64,000 nt of DNA from Membranipora membranacea (lineage: Eukaryota; Bryozoa; Gymnolaemata; Cheilostomatida; Membraniporidae). The DNA lies in NCBI GenBank assembly GCA_914767715.1, contig OU612072.1:11470001-11534000 (forward strand), read 5' to 3'. The notes beneath the pieces are model-generated. The model saw only the letters and a program-made list of their open reading frames with translations, was not told the DNA's origin and did not search any database. Positions 1 to 12,528 of this stretch are shown piece by piece (within the stretch, counting starts at the first letter, position 1; each line of letters starts with the position of its first letter). The translations under genes were made by a program, and so were the position numbers.

Positions 1-42
1 TTCTCAGAAACAAGGTATAAATCTGTGTACTGGTTTTGCAGG

Positions 43-120
43 AGATTTTGGACGAGTGACAGTCATAGAATTGAACCATAAACTATTGGCTATTGGATGG
101 ATGGATGGATTTTATTACTA
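43..120 (+). other. Possible upstream WDR27-like exon, donor unresolved
   Basis: A good acceptor (tttgcag) ends at 42. One frame after it stays open to a TGA at about 122-124 and reads like a WD-repeat strand (GDFGRVTVIEL). I could not find a GT donor that also gives the phase needed by the next exon at 433. The exon is therefore only suggested. A short GGAT run follows at about 96-108. Confidence 0.25.
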
Positions 121-432
121 TCACTGACAGCATTATTAAAAGAAGAAATGAGTCGCGAAATACAGTGTACATTGGAATGGGGAATAAATTTGACATATCA
201 TGATTAAAGATTTGTCCTTCAGAGTTGCTCAGAACTCTAGATACCTGACTCCTCATCATTTTGCCCAAGAATCATCCCTGAGGTGGTGAATAATAGAAAC
301 TATCCTATGATAAACTGAAACTTTGTTTATTTTATTATTATAAATATAGTAATTACTTAACTATAAGTATGATACTTACTGCATCGAGAAAGAATTCGAG
401 TGTCTAATTACTATTATATGATTTGATTCTAG

Positions 433-3400
433 AGTGTGGGTTCGGCTGTCTGACTAAAGCCTCTCTGCTCCCATTGACATGTGAATCTGACGAGGATCAT
501 GGTGATCACTCTGACACTGATGTCTATTCACAATATGATGTAAGACTTATAAGTCATGGCTTGATGGACGATAAACTCAAATTCTCTACCGTATCTCCTC
601 TAAAAGCTTACATGACAAATCAACAAACTAACCTTCAGCTGTCGGTGATAAACAGGTATTGTCACAGTAGAAATTCTTTTTCCTTCCCACAATGCAACTG
701 TAACATGGAAGTCCCCGGAAGACCAAGTCAATCTCATTCACTAAGGCGTTTATTGGTAATGTTATTTTCCAAGAAACCTTGTTGTATATACATGCTCTAT
801 CAAATGATATGGACACAAGATATGTCCCTAGACATCCCAATAATTATCCAAGGCAGGTAATGAGAAATGAGAAAGATTCTATGATACAATCTGGCTACAA
901 CTACTAAAATGTTTCGCAGGAAAATATGATGTCCATTTTATTGGTGATTACGCTGATTATGCTGAAATTTCTTGCTCTCATGTTTGTAGGGTACCTGTAA
1001 TATCTAGCTCACCGTTACGATCCAGTCTTGTTCCAAAGCAGCCGAAGCCAGCTAAGAGAAGGAGGCCTGGGGTCAGAGGTGCCATGAGACCTGTCAAGAA
1101 GTCGGGTGGTGTACAGGACCAACCAGTAGTATTCAAAACCAAAGTCAAGTCCTCAGGCTACAGTACGACACACAGCAAGTATGTCATGATCATTATAATC
1201 AGAATAATGATCTGTAGGCTTCTTCAAGTTTAAATGATATAGGGTCGTTATAGCAAATATGTATTTAGGTAATTTGGTTTAAATAGGAACATTCTGCCAT
1301 TGACAAGCCTTATGATTCTTGACTAGCTAATTCATCAGAGTGGGAAACTCCCCCAGCTCACCAGATTTATAAAAATGTAGTTGATTGCTAGCTAGCCTTT
1401 CAACCTGAGAACTATACTTGTTTTGTCGTTGTTGAGAACTAGCTGAGCAAATCAAAGTTATTAAATACAATTTTCAGTTATTATCTCTTACAAAACAGAA
1501 GAAAACTCCCATTTTCTTGACACTGCCTCATGACTAACTTGCAGTTGATGTACCATTTCAAGCCTGTTATCATAAACCATCAGGTGTTTCTTTGATTGTG
1601 ATTTGCTGCTGATGTAAACCTTCTAAACAATTGATTATTCTTTGAAGGCCTAAGATGTTTCAACCTCAAACTAAATCAAATGCACTAAAATCTACTAAAT
1701 CTGCCGCCTTGTCTGGATCGAGTGGCAGCAGCAGGAAGTCACTGAAAGAGAAAGTTTACCCAAGTGACGCCGGACCTATCAGCAAAGTGAAGGGTGATGT
1801 GATAACCATAGATACCAGGCCTACACAAATCATGTGAGTTGTGTTACTTAAAGTGATAGTCTTAGTCTTAAGATCTCAGTCTGAAAAGTCATTAGGGGAT
1901 ATGGAATAAAACAGCCTTTGGACCAAATTGCAATAAAACTGCTTCAAATTCTAAAAAAAGGGATCATAGTGATTTCTTGTTTCCCCCTGACCACTATGAT
2001 CCACTATGCGGTGAATGTCAAGACTTGAACAGTGGATGTATTTCTGTATAGATTGATATTGTCTGCTATCCTCTTTCCTTATTTTGGGTTATATTTGTGA
2101 GTACTAGGTAACATCTCAAGCAAAATAGGTGTATCATTGCACACATATATCCTATATAGGCAGACAGAGGATGTTGCAAGTGCTGTACATTTGCTGTTTT
2201 GTCGTCTGTCTGATCACCTGGTACCCTACCCATCCTCTGAGCCTATAATTTCCCTCTATTTTATATCACAGGAGTATGGAGTTCTCCCTTGATGGACAGA
2301 GTCTATCTATCGCATGTTCTAACCAGCAAGCAGTCTCTTTCAAGTTACCACTGAATAGTGCTAAAACTACAGTTTATTCTGGTAAGAGTGCTTCTACTGT
2401 AAATCTCCTTTCTGACTACCCCACTTGTTTAGTGGAGATATTTAAAATAATTTATTGTTTTAGGGCTAGGTTTGGGATATATAATATTATAGGGTGAATT
2501 AGCCCTCTGCTATTTCGTTCTAAGTACTTATACTAAATACATTTTAAAGGCGTTACCAACCTTTCAGGCAGTGCTGAAATAGTTGGTAATAGTGGTAATA
2601 GTACTAGTGGTAATGCATGGTCATGACAAGCTTCGTTTGGTAAGGGGAATCCCCCAAACTAAGCTCGCTTTCAGAGGCTTTAAATGTCTATGTCTATTGT
2701 ACTCATTTGCTGTAGGCACTCAATCTAACTCACATTGGTTATAAGATTACTCAATATGTGATCTTTAATTTTCTTTGAGGCAATAGAATTTTCCAGTAGC
2801 ACTCTTGTCGGATGCTCACTTCATTTTGACACAGACCACAGAATATCAACTGGAAAATCTGGAAGTCCAATCTCCCTAATGCACCAATACCATAACATCA
2901 ACCATTGATCAAGTCTTATCCACTTTGCCTGCAATCAAAGCACTCCCTAGCGTTGGATCAAACCTCATGTTTATATACCCAAGCATAAAGTAGCAAAGTA
3001 ACTTAATGTCTCAACAAAAACTTTTGACAACATTTCATAAGTAACTTTGAACTTCACATTTTACTGTATCTTAGCCATTTATGAATTGTGAGTCTGTCAT
3101 TGATTTTGATTGGTTTTAGGTCATACAGGAGTCGTAAACTCTTGTTGTTGGAGTTATTCAGGACAGTATCTGATCTCTTCTAGTAACGATAAAACAGTCA
3201 AACTGTGGAGTAGAGATCAGGCTAATCTTATGGTTACTGTGGATAGATTAGAAGGAAATATGACTCCAGTCACCGATACAAAATCTAAAAAACTGCAGGT
3301 AACTTCCAAGTTTGACTATCAATCAATATTGGTTTTAAATCCTTTGATCTCCTATTTTTGGGTTGTGGGTTGTAAGAAGTTAGTCAACACAACCTAAATG

Positions 3401-6400
3401 GGAAGAGTACCTGAGCCTGGCTCTTTTCGTAAGGGTTGAGCTGTTGCCGAAAAAAACATGAAGTGTTTGTCATAGGAACACGTCCATGGGAGTGGTTGAG
3501 TTAAGGTAATTATTAGAATTATGGAGATGAAAACTCACTGTGTTTCAGCATGCCAAAGATAAAATGAATCAACATTTAAGCTATAAACAGATTTTGCACA
3601 GTTTTTTTAATCTTAAATCTTGATGTCATGGTTGGCTGCTTCCTTCCCTAAACATCTCTGATATTGAACATCAGAGTAATTACAAACATGTGTAATCTTC
3701 GTATCAACTAGCTCTGCATAGAAGCCAAAGCTTCAATTATGGATAACTCAATCCTCCGTTGTGATCGTTAACTAATAAGTAGAAACAGCCTCAAGTTAAT
3801 TTTTACTCTTTAGGCTCAGTTTCCCATCATATTTAGCACTATGTGATCTTCCTAGTTTTCATCTTTCTGGGTATAGGTTATTGCTTTAAATTTAGCTTCT
3901 ACTATTACCTACAAACGATTTCATTTTAGGCACTACCTCATGAAACTAAAAAGGCTCAATTCTTTTACCTGGACAAGTTTATTCTGGCGGCTTGTGGCAA
4001 TACAGTACTGATGTATAAATATCACATAGATAACACCAAGAATGACATCAAAAGGTAAGATATATCATGTACATTATGATGAGCATGTGCTTAGAGGATG
4101 AACACACATATAAGCAGTTGTCTCATGTTTGATATTGAGCAGACAACTTCTGCTTCATTTTGTTGTATATTTTATCAGGGAGTTTGTCCATAATTTTTGA
4201 TGATGAAGTATATGACTGATTAAAACATATATGCCTCAGTTTCACATATTATAAGGGAAGTGAGTTTTTGGTTGACAGATTATTGACACCTATCTGGTTG
4301 TTGAATATATGTCAAATTTAACTTTTGTTAGTGTGGTGAAAATGCTGCTGCTATTTATTTTACTTATAGATACGAGAACGGGAGTAAGTACAAACTGGTG
4401 GTAAAATATCAGTTAGAATCGGCTCAACAGATTACATCGATGTCTGCAATCAACACCTTCTACTCTCGTATCCTTTACTTACTGATGAACTGGAATCTTT
4501 ACCTTATATTTGATACATTGGCAGCTGTTTCTAATGTCCAGTTATGAGCTAACCTGAATACATTATCTAGTTGGATGTACAAGCCTGATCATACAATAGG
4601 ATTCAACTCATATAGCCTAAGACTATGTTTAAAACCGATCCAAAGTCATAATCTCTTAATGATGGTAGGAGCACAAAAAATATTTAGGTCAATTGGAATA
4701 TGCATATATGTATGTATAATACTGTAATCTCAAAATCAGTGTGTTATCATATTGCACACCTGTTCTGTTCCGATAGAGGACAACTCGCAAAACTGCTTGA
4801 CTGTAATAGTAACAGTGTTTCAGACCATCGCCAAAAGAATAACAATACCTTAAAAAATGCATTGTGCCCCTGTATAACTTTACGTCATACGTTTTAGTTT
4901 GGCTTGGGTTGAAAAGGATTTTTTAAGATCATGTTTGATCTAACTCACCTGTTCTTTGAGATGCTTTCAACTGGCAAGCTGCATCTTGTCGAAAGGAAGC
5001 CAATTCTAATGCAGGCAAATTTTGCATCACAGTTTATCCAAGTTTCTAAGTGATAGTCCCTATTTTCCTGAACTATCGTATGTGATCAGATTTAGTATTG
5101 ACAACTGGATCTGACAGATCTATACAGGTGTTTGATGTTAATAAGTCAACTCAAAGTCGGATTGTAGAAGACTGTCATACTAAACCAGCACACCATATCT
5201 CTCAGAATAAGGTAAGACACACGTCTCACAGAGTGAGGTAATGCGCATCATATATCTCAGAATAAGATAAGGCACATATATATCTTATAGTAGTGTGATA
5301 ATTAAATCCCTCAGAGTAATGTGAACACCATACCTTCCAGAATACAGAAATGTTCATATATCTTAGAATCAGGTAAGACATACACATCTTCGAGTAGGAT
5401 ATAAGTCTCAATATGTCTTTGATTATAGAGCGATAGCGGTCTCTAATCCCTAATCATGCTGTAGCAGATTTAAATGCTGATCAATTTACTTTGCACTAGC
5501 AAGCAAGCAAAGAATTCAAAAAAGTTTTACCATTATTTTCAAATTTTCATGATATACAGTTGGGACAACACATGCATGCTTGGTTTTCGTATTTATAGGG
5601 CAGTCTTTACTCTAATATATCGAGCTCGAGCTATGAACTTTTTCTGACCTCAGCGACTGGGGATGGAGTTAAACTTTGGGACCTCCGATCTCCGAGGTAA
5701 TTACAATTTTCCAGCTAGCCATACTTTCATATACCTAGATCATTACACAACATGACTACTCCAATCATCATTTTCGCCACACTTTTTGTTCACAGAAAAT
5801 GTAATGAATACAAGTGCAAAACTCAACACAGTTCATCTCTTCATCTGTAAAGGCACTTTGTGAGCTCTATTCTCAGAAATATGCAATTCCAAAATCTCTT
5901 CATTCAGCATTTGAGCGTACTAGATTGCATTTAATTGTGTTTGATTTAAGTAAATGTATTTAATTGCATTTTAGTTAATTTAATTGTGTTTAAATGCGTT
6001 TTAGTTGATTTAATTGTGTTATATTTGATTTAATTGTGTTTTTCTTGATTAGATTGTATTTAATTGAGTAATATTTGATTTAATTGTATTTAATTACCTT
6101 TTATATGATTTAATTGTATTTAATTGCCTTCTATATGATTAAATTGTATTTAATTGCGTTATATTTGATTGAATTGTATTTAATTGCCTTTTATTTGATT
6201 TAATTGTATGTAGTTGCCTTTTATTTAATTTAATTGTATTCAATTGCGCTCTATTTGATTTATTAGTATTAAATTGCATCGTATTTGATTTTATGTTTTT
6301 GTAGTAGCTGTGTTAGGAAGTTTGAATCTCATGTCAGTAAAGCCTTTCAGTGTGGATGTGATTTCTCTCCTGATGGACGTTACGTCGCTGCTGCATCTGA

Positions 6401-7851
6401 GGATCGATCTGTGAGTATAAATATTTACCTCCTCCTGTTTGTTTGTCAAACTCCTCCCTCTTTTTTTAAGCGCCAACCTCTTATTATTTAGGCTTTCCCT
6501 CATATTGTTTAGCTCCTCCCTGTTTTTGTTATGATCCTCCCTCTTATTGATAAGCTCCTCCTTCATAGTATTTAGCTCCTCTGTCTGAAAACTTCTAAAG
6601 ACCTGCCCCGATTTGGTTCAGTTTTATTTCAACAACATCTCTTTGCCAACTTCACTCCTCCAATATTAGAGAGCTGTTAGGGCTGTATTGATCTATTATG
6701 ATGAGGTTTCCAGATATATTTGACTTATTTGAGAAAATCCTAAGATAACATACATGCAGCGTTGTGTCATATAAGATCTTGTAATTGTAGGCCATTGTGA
6801 ACCTAGATAGTGTAGAGTTGCCCGCACATAGAGTCACATATATTGATAGTGAACATGAAATGTGATATCCAGTTTATGATTTTTTCTTGTAGTTTTACAT
6901 CTATGACATAGGCAGTGGGAAGTCAGTGAGTAGAGTTAAAGGATTATCTGATGTCTGCTCTGCTGTCGTATATCATCCTCTATATGCTCAGGTATGGTAT
7001 AAGATAAAATCATTGATATGAATTTAGGAATCAGTAGTGTGGCTATTTATGGAGACATGCTATCAGTATAAAGCTTGGTGTGAGGATTTAAGTAAAGCTA
7101 TAATTATGCATTTATTGACATCCCAGTAGAAACCTTCAAAACTCGGACATACTGCTTCATAAAAAAAATTACAAGGTACAGCTATTCTAGACTGTGAAAT
7201 TCTAGATAAATCAAAGATAAGAAATGCGGTTTAGCAACCATACATGAATAGCCATATGCTTACTCAGGATCGGATATGTAGCCCTCATCCATTTAATATA
7301 TATCAGTGGATAATATAGAATATTGCAATCGTGTAATCGGTATGTGTGCTGCCTAGTCAATGTCACGGTTTGTGTGCTGCAGGAGTCATTGGTTGAGTCC
7401 CACTGTCAGAACATCCCTGATTGATCATTCTAACTCACTTCCTTCCAAGTCTCCACTTAACCAAGAGCAAAGAATCATTTTATTATTGCCATAATAGGTG
7501 CTAAAAAGGTACTTTTATTGTATAGGGTATCATCAAAATAGTACCTTTTTAGTAACTTACCATCTCAACTTTTTGTGAAAGTCAGTTGATACCTTGCTAG
7601 AGGCTGTTTGTAAGAGCAATATTCTAAATTAGACTATGACCCTATGAATGATACTTCAAAACCTGATTCTTTCACAATAATTTTAACTTATGGGAATTCA
7701 ATACTCCTGAGATGCAGCGATGAACTGCCCATGAAATGTTTTCCATGCAAAATGAAAAGCTGCTTAAATTAATGTTATCATTACCTTGTTGGTCTATTTT
7801 TAGCTTGCTGCTGGTACGATAAATGGGAACGTTGCGATGTATGAAGCGTGA
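433..7851 (+). CDS. WDR27: WD40-repeat protein, WDR27-like, 3' part of the gene (12 exons)
   Basis: Exons read from splice sites and matching phases: 433-655, 990-1178, 1648-1833, 2272-2381, 3120-3298, 3930-4054, 4370-4467, 5090-5211, 5599-5696, 6308-6410, 6893-6991, 7804-7851 (TGA 7849-7851). They give about 526 codons in one continuous frame; the 5' end lies outside the window. Early exons encode a low-complexity basic linker rich in S, K and P. Later exons encode WD-repeat strands: GHTGVVNSCCWS...VKLWSRD, SDRSIQVFDVNK, TGDGVKLWDLRS, DFSPDGRYVAAASEDRS, FYIYDIGSGK and a terminal LAAGTINGNVAMYEA. The run from the QVFDVN strand through GDGVKLWDLR to the last blade matches what I remember of WDR27 C-termini. 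WD proteins are beta-propeller scaffolds, and WDR27 has no settled biochemical role. Another WD40 family member is possible, but the WD40 gene itself is secure. Introns of roughly 300-820 bp carry minisatellites. Confidence 0.75.
4468..5089 (+). other. Predicted U12-type (minor spliceosome) intron
   Basis: The donor is GTATCCTTT, the canonical U12-type 5' splice site, and is unlike the GTAAG/GTGAG donors of the other introns of this gene. The sequence ttcctgaac at 5065-5073 fits the U12 branch-site consensus (TTCCTTAAC) with one mismatch. It lies about 17 nt before the acceptor cag at 5087-5089, with no long polypyrimidine tract between. Joining 4467 to 5090 keeps the reading frame (phase 1) and restores a WD strand. 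Confidence 0.8.
5190..5400 (+). repeat. Diverged tandem copies of an exon end and its splice donor
   Basis: The exon end plus donor (catatctctcagaataag then gtaagacac, up to 5220) recurs in degraded form about three times in the following intron. The copies lie near 5,247, 5,329 and 5,352. The last copy ends aatcag|gtaagaca at about 5,371 and keeps a good decoy donor. Confidence 0.55.
5930..6295 (+). repeat. 30-bp AT-rich minisatellite in an intron
   Basis: The unit is about 30 bp, of the type tgatttaattgtatttaatt plus gcctttta. About 12 imperfect copies run directly up to the acceptor of the exon at 6308. Confidence 0.8.
6301..6307 (+). other. Tandem TAGTAG acceptor (NAGNAG-type)
   Basis: Two AG acceptors three bases apart (ending at 6304 and 6307) both keep the frame. 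Use of the first would add a single serine to the protein. Confidence 0.5.
6420..6580 (+). repeat. Pyrimidine-rich minisatellite (ctcctccct units)
   Basis: Degenerate units of about 28-30 bp, each with ctcctccct followed by a T-rich stretch, sit just after the donor at 6411 in the WDR27-like gene. Confidence 0.6.
7501..7552. repeat. Inverted repeat in the last intron of the WDR27-like gene
   Basis: ctaaaaaggtac at 7501-7512 is exactly complementary to gtacctttttag at 7541-7552, giving a stem of at least 12 bp with a 28-nt loop. Confidence 0.7.
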
Positions 7852-8171
7852 ATACGGCCCATTGTTTGAGTCAGAACATTAGCTGCTCGGAGCTATCCGG
7901 ATAGATGCCTAATGAGATCAAGATAAGACTATCTGTATACATCACAATACCAAGAAAAGTGCTATGTCGAACAGTCATTGTTTCGGTTACATAAACTGGT
8001 TGCTTTTTCATAAAAAAGGTGACTATAGCTTGAACATACATACGAAATGCCATAAAGAGGATGCTTCATCTTCTTGACCTAATTGTTTTGGTCTGACCAA
8101 GTTTTTCTTTCAAATCAATTTGATTTTGATTTTACCTCTTTTCCTCATCTTTTATTTTCATGGTTCCGTCC

Positions 8172-8228
8172 AATAAAATCAATCGATTTCCTTCACCTGC
8201 AGGCTACTCCCCTTTCGAGCATAATAAA
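8172..8228 (+). terminator. Candidate polyadenylation signals of the WDR27-like gene
   Basis: AATAAA occurs at 8172-8177 and again at 8223-8228, about 320-370 bp after the stop codon. No gene lies between. Confidence 0.45.
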
Positions 8229-8699
8229 GCAACAAATACATCTTTGGTGATCTCTTTAAGCAATATTGAGTCTGCACTGTCTAAAATTTCAAACGGTGCC
8301 TTGAAAATTTCTGTTTGATGCATAATTTTGGAAATGATTGGCTGAGAGTCACATTGCTTGTTACATTAAATAGTTTGTTACTGCGGACATCGATGTGAAA
8401 ACACGAATTGAATCTTTCTAATAAGGGACATTCACGCAAGGTTCTCAATTTCTCATATTCAATTGATTCTAAAAATCAGAGATACACATGCTAGCAATGT
8501 TATCCCACTATCAGTGGCAGAACATTGTCTGACAATATAAAGGAGTTGTCTTGTGACGTTGTGAATTGAGACAAATCCTAATCAAAACAGCTCATCCAAG
8601 ACAACTCTGGTTTTCACAACCATTGACTACCTTGCTGTTTCTTGGATTACAATTACTTTGAATTATAGGTGTGTTTATAAATTGGGATAGCATGTTAAG

Positions 8700-9590
8700 G
8701 GAATGTCAAAGACCGATCCGAATATCAACATATCATACACCGTTGGAAAGCTGCCGAGCTACTGAAAATGAATACCTGAACAAAAACTTGATTCTGTGTC
8801 ATTGTGTCATTAAGGGAGGAAATGAGGCAAAAGACGCTATTTTTCTCAATGCAGATCGAGTGGCCAAAATAATTGCAAGAAATTCCAAAACAGATGGAAT
8901 GTATATCTGTATTAATTAGAGATTACGTGCACCATAAAATTTGATTTTGTTTGATATATATATAAATAGTCTAAAGTGACTTTTTACGTCACGTCATACA
9001 ATGCATTTTTTTGTGAAGTCGTGAAAATATGTGAATATTCAATCATTATTTCAGATCAGATCATATGCTTGAAACAAAGTAAATTATGATTTTATCTCAG
9101 AGTAATCTTCAAATGTCAAAACAGCCAATATTTTCGCCACCTTTGCATAACGTCAAACACGCTGTACAAATGACCATTATTGTGGCCGAACAAAGTTCAT
9201 TTGAAAAGTTCGCACATATAATGCCGCTTTTTAACCATGGTGCCTACAGAATTTTACACTACCTAGCCAGTTATTGAAATTTACACAACAGAACGCTCAA
9301 AAGTTCCTAATAAGTCCCAAAAAATGGTTGTTTTTTGGCATGCTGTTGCGTAAATTTCAGGAAAGCTGGCTAGGTCATGCAAACTTCTCTTGGCATTCCC
9401 TGCATGCACCATGGTTAATAATAGCGGCTTCGTATGTGATAAAATTTCAAAAAAACTTTGTCTGGCCACAATAATGGTCATTTAGACAGCATGTTTGACG
9501 TCATTGACGTATTCATTTTCAGTAGCTAGGCAGCGTTCCAACGGGTATGATAGGTTGATATTCGGATCGGTCTTTGACATTACCTTGAAA
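8700..9590. mobile_element. Foldback / long inverted-repeat element
   Basis: Two long arms face each other around about 9,290-9,310. The left outer arm 8,700-8,790 matches the reverse complement of about 9,505-9,590. The left inner arm about 9,150-9,285 matches the reverse complement of about 9,310-9,500. A left-only segment (about 8,790-9,145) interrupts the first arm. Short ORFs here are by-products of the repeat. I saw no transposase. Confidence 0.65.
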
Positions 9591-10030
9591 GAAGGAAATG
9601 AAAATAAATGGAGTTGGTGAGTAGAGAGAGGTAGACAAATCAATGAAAGCGAAATAGTGTCACAGTTTAAACTCGGTATTAGGTACATTATAGCAATTGC
9701 TGGGAATAAATTTTATAAAATGGCTCTTGTTTGTGGTTGCCTGTTAATGTGAGAAAAAGATCAATTGCAATTTCTAGCCAGATGGTAAATTATAGATTGT
9801 GTCAGTACCAAAAATGAGCACTTGAGATATGTAGTTATATTCAGCCAGCCGCAGAAGTCAGAGGGTACAGATAGATATGAAAACAAATGCACCCAGTTAC
9901 CTCCATGGTATTTAGTATTCACAAGCATAAACAACGAGCAGAGAGACGCAGAGGTGATCCATCAAAGATGTAACAAAGACAACCGGAGCATGCTAATCCG
10001 GTCAGAAAATAGGAATTCCAGTGACGCAGT

Positions 10031-10180
10031 AATTTGGTTTTTCAATACGTCATAGTACCAAGTACCAAGTAATCTTCAGGAATTTGGTTTTCCAATACGT
10101 CATAGTACCAAGTACCAAGTAATCTTCAGGAATTTGGTTTTCCAATACGTCATAGTACCAAGCACCAAGTAATCTTCAGA
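10031..10180 (+). repeat. Three tandem copies of a 50-bp unit
   Basis: Copies at 10031-10080, 10081-10130 and 10131-10180 start with aatttggttttccaatacgt and differ at only a few bases. Each holds an internal doublet agtaccaagtaccaag. Confidence 0.95.
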
Positions 10181-10397
10181 GTGACACGGAAGTAATAAAT
10201 TAGGAGTAACAACAACAAAGTCAGCCCAAAAATAGAACAATAAATTCCAAAGGGTAGACTGAGGAACAGCAGCAATATACCACGTGACATGACCACAGAA
10301 CGGGTTCATATAACAAAGCCACAAGAGACACTAATCCACTAATCCGCGGACAACTAATCAGACGACAACAAGCAGAGTCAGCACAATAAACGGCACC

Positions 10398-10405
10398 TAT
10401 ATAAA
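10398..10405 (+). promoter_or_regulatory. Isolated TATA-like box
   Basis: tatataaa is followed about 180 bp later by a donor-like ctgtgagtatc near 10,580. No coding exon was found downstream. It could be a solo LTR or a dead promoter. Confidence 0.25.
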
Positions 10406-10845
10406 GGCCGAAATTTTGAACAGTAAATCAGTACAGTTTGATTCTTTGAGCAGCACAGTCAACATTTTTACATAGCTAGTAAAAGACATTATATTTTGAT
10501 TTAATAATTGCTAGCTTTAAAACAGAGATCTTTGTTGGAACGCTAAAACTAAAGTGGAGTCTAAGGACCAATATATACTGTGAGTATCATTTGAATAACA
10601 CTATCATTTTTTATCAAGTATCAAGACAATAAACCATAACTTTAGTGAAAATACTGTTGTAGTTGATTTCTATGCATATAGTAATTGGCAAAGTAATTAG
10701 GGACAGTTTGTCAGGTACTCAGACGTTAGGTCATATTCACCAAGAGTTTATAAGACAATTTTGCAATCAACTAAAGTAAGTCGTTGTTAATTGTTACTAT
10801 AACAACACTCTGAAACAGGATTCAAAATTAACTTTAGGAGGTTTA

Positions 10846-11088
10846 ATCATTGTGACCCACCGCTAAACGCAGGTATTTCGCGTCGGTGCTCATATCAAAG
10901 TCGGAAATCATTGTGACCTACAGTTAAACGCAGGTTATTCGCGTCTGTGCTCATATCAAAGTCGGAAATCATTGTGACCCACAGTTAAACGCAGGTAATT
11001 CGCGTCTGTGCCCATATCAAGTTGGAAATCATTGTGAACCACAGTTAAACGCATGTAATTCGCGTCCGTGCTCATATCAAAGTCAGAA
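10846..11088 (+). repeat. Four tandem copies of a 60-61-bp unit
   Basis: Copies start at 10846, 10907, 10968 and 11028. A partial fifth begins at 11089. Each contains ttaaacgcaggtaattcgcg or a close variant, more CpG-rich than its surroundings. Confidence 0.92.
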
Positions 11089-12068
11089 ATTATTGAGAAG
11101 TATCATTGAAAACTACTGTTAAAGCAGAACAGAAATAAGTAGTAGTCATATCTGCTTGGGGGGGGGGAGTTAAGTAGATTAAGTTTTGGAATGATAGTTT
11201 AGGATTAGATTCTTGTGTTTTGAAGGAGTAGGCAACTCTTGAATTAAGATAAGATACATCTAATCTGTGAAACATTAATTCAACATTGAATATAAAATTT
11301 GAACATCACTTTTAGAGTGACCACAGACTGATACCTCTTTCCTTCACTAGAAATTGGGTTGGAGTCTTTAGCTAATTTAACTTGGCTAAGAGGCCTGTGA
11401 TACTGATACACCGCCTTGATTACCTGATTGGGCTTCCAGGCACTATACAGAGATCAAGTAGGTGCTCATAATTAAAATCAGTCACCTAAGTTGAATAACA
11501 AAAATATCAAGCGTACCTGAACACATTCATAAATAGTGATTGTGTCGGACTAACATCTAAGGATAATATTGACTTTGTGGCGTAAGAGCATTGTCTCAAA
11601 ACTCATCAAGAGTTTTACTCTTAGCAGGTTATCGGCAGGAACCTTTCTTAAACAGCTTGAAGGCGACTTCAAGTGAAGCTAAGAAAAGGTCAGGCTCAAT
11701 AACAACCCCTTAGTAAATTGCTTTGTGGAGTAGTGGGAACCAGCTGTTCGTCACTAGAAATCAACATGTTAAATACCTCGTACTCACCAGAGTGCTAGTA
11801 TTACCAATTGGAACCAAGTTTTAATAGATTTGAGCGATCTTGTCTTTCTTCAGTGCATGAAAGTGGAGGTAACTCCAAATTAGAACTACAAATAAATTAC
11901 ACAACAATAAAGTGACATTTAGAAGTGTCCGGAGTGCAAGATTTAAAACCATTACTAGAACCATAGTTAGAACCAAATTTAAAAGTAGGACGGTTATAGA
12001 ACAGCTATATACTAATAGTACACAGCATATACTTTAATATAGGATAGTACCAATTCCGTTCCTCACAG

Positions 12069-12093
12069 CATATACTCTATTAAAGTATATGCA
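12069..12093. repeat. Hairpin gcatatact/agtatatgc
   Basis: A 9-bp perfect stem with a 7-nt loop. It is flanked by direct repeats of 'ttccgttcctcaca' (near 12,055 and 12,112). Confidence 0.7.
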
Positions 12094-12332
12094 CAGTGAG
12101 TGAGTTAGAATTTCCGTTCCTCACAATTGTAGACAGCAGATGATGGTTTTGGGTCTTGAAATAAAGGACAAATTGTCTCGGGGTAACCACTTAAAAAGAT
12201 CTCTAGATCGGTTGATTTACAACAACACTGTAGACATTTTAATAGAAAGCCTGCAAGTACTTACAGTATCATTTATTTGTTGCCATCTTGCTTATTGTAT
12301 TCATCTATATCTCCACCTTTCACCTTGATATG

Positions 12333-12528
12333 TAGCCTATGTGTTGGCTCTGATTGGCTGATGGGTGGGAAAGAGCCAATGCCTGGTCAGATGGTTCTTT
12401 CCTGTAAGCACTATAGTGAGTGTTAATTAATGCAGTTTCACTTTCACTTTTTTATGCAGTGCTTTCTGTGACCTGGCTTTCTCTCTCAAACCCAACAGCC
12501 AATCATATCAGAGCCAACACATTGGCTA
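12333..12528. mobile_element. Non-autonomous DNA element (MITE), 9-bp target duplication
   Basis: The element is 196 bp with terminal inverted repeats starting TAGCC(T/A)ATGTGTTGGCTC. It is flanked by the 9-bp direct repeat cttgatatg at 12324-12332 and 12529-12537. A 9-bp duplication is typical of Mutator-like elements; hAT elements give 8 bp. No coding capacity. Confidence 0.8.

Noticed and set aside
423-860. 145-codon ORF as a single-exon gene
   Set aside because: Only 433-655 is a WDR27-like exon; a GT donor at 656 and phase continuity with 990 show that the rest is intron.
10846-11088. CRISPR-like array of regular repeats
   Set aside because: The units are directly adjacent with no unique spacers, and the genome is eukaryotic.
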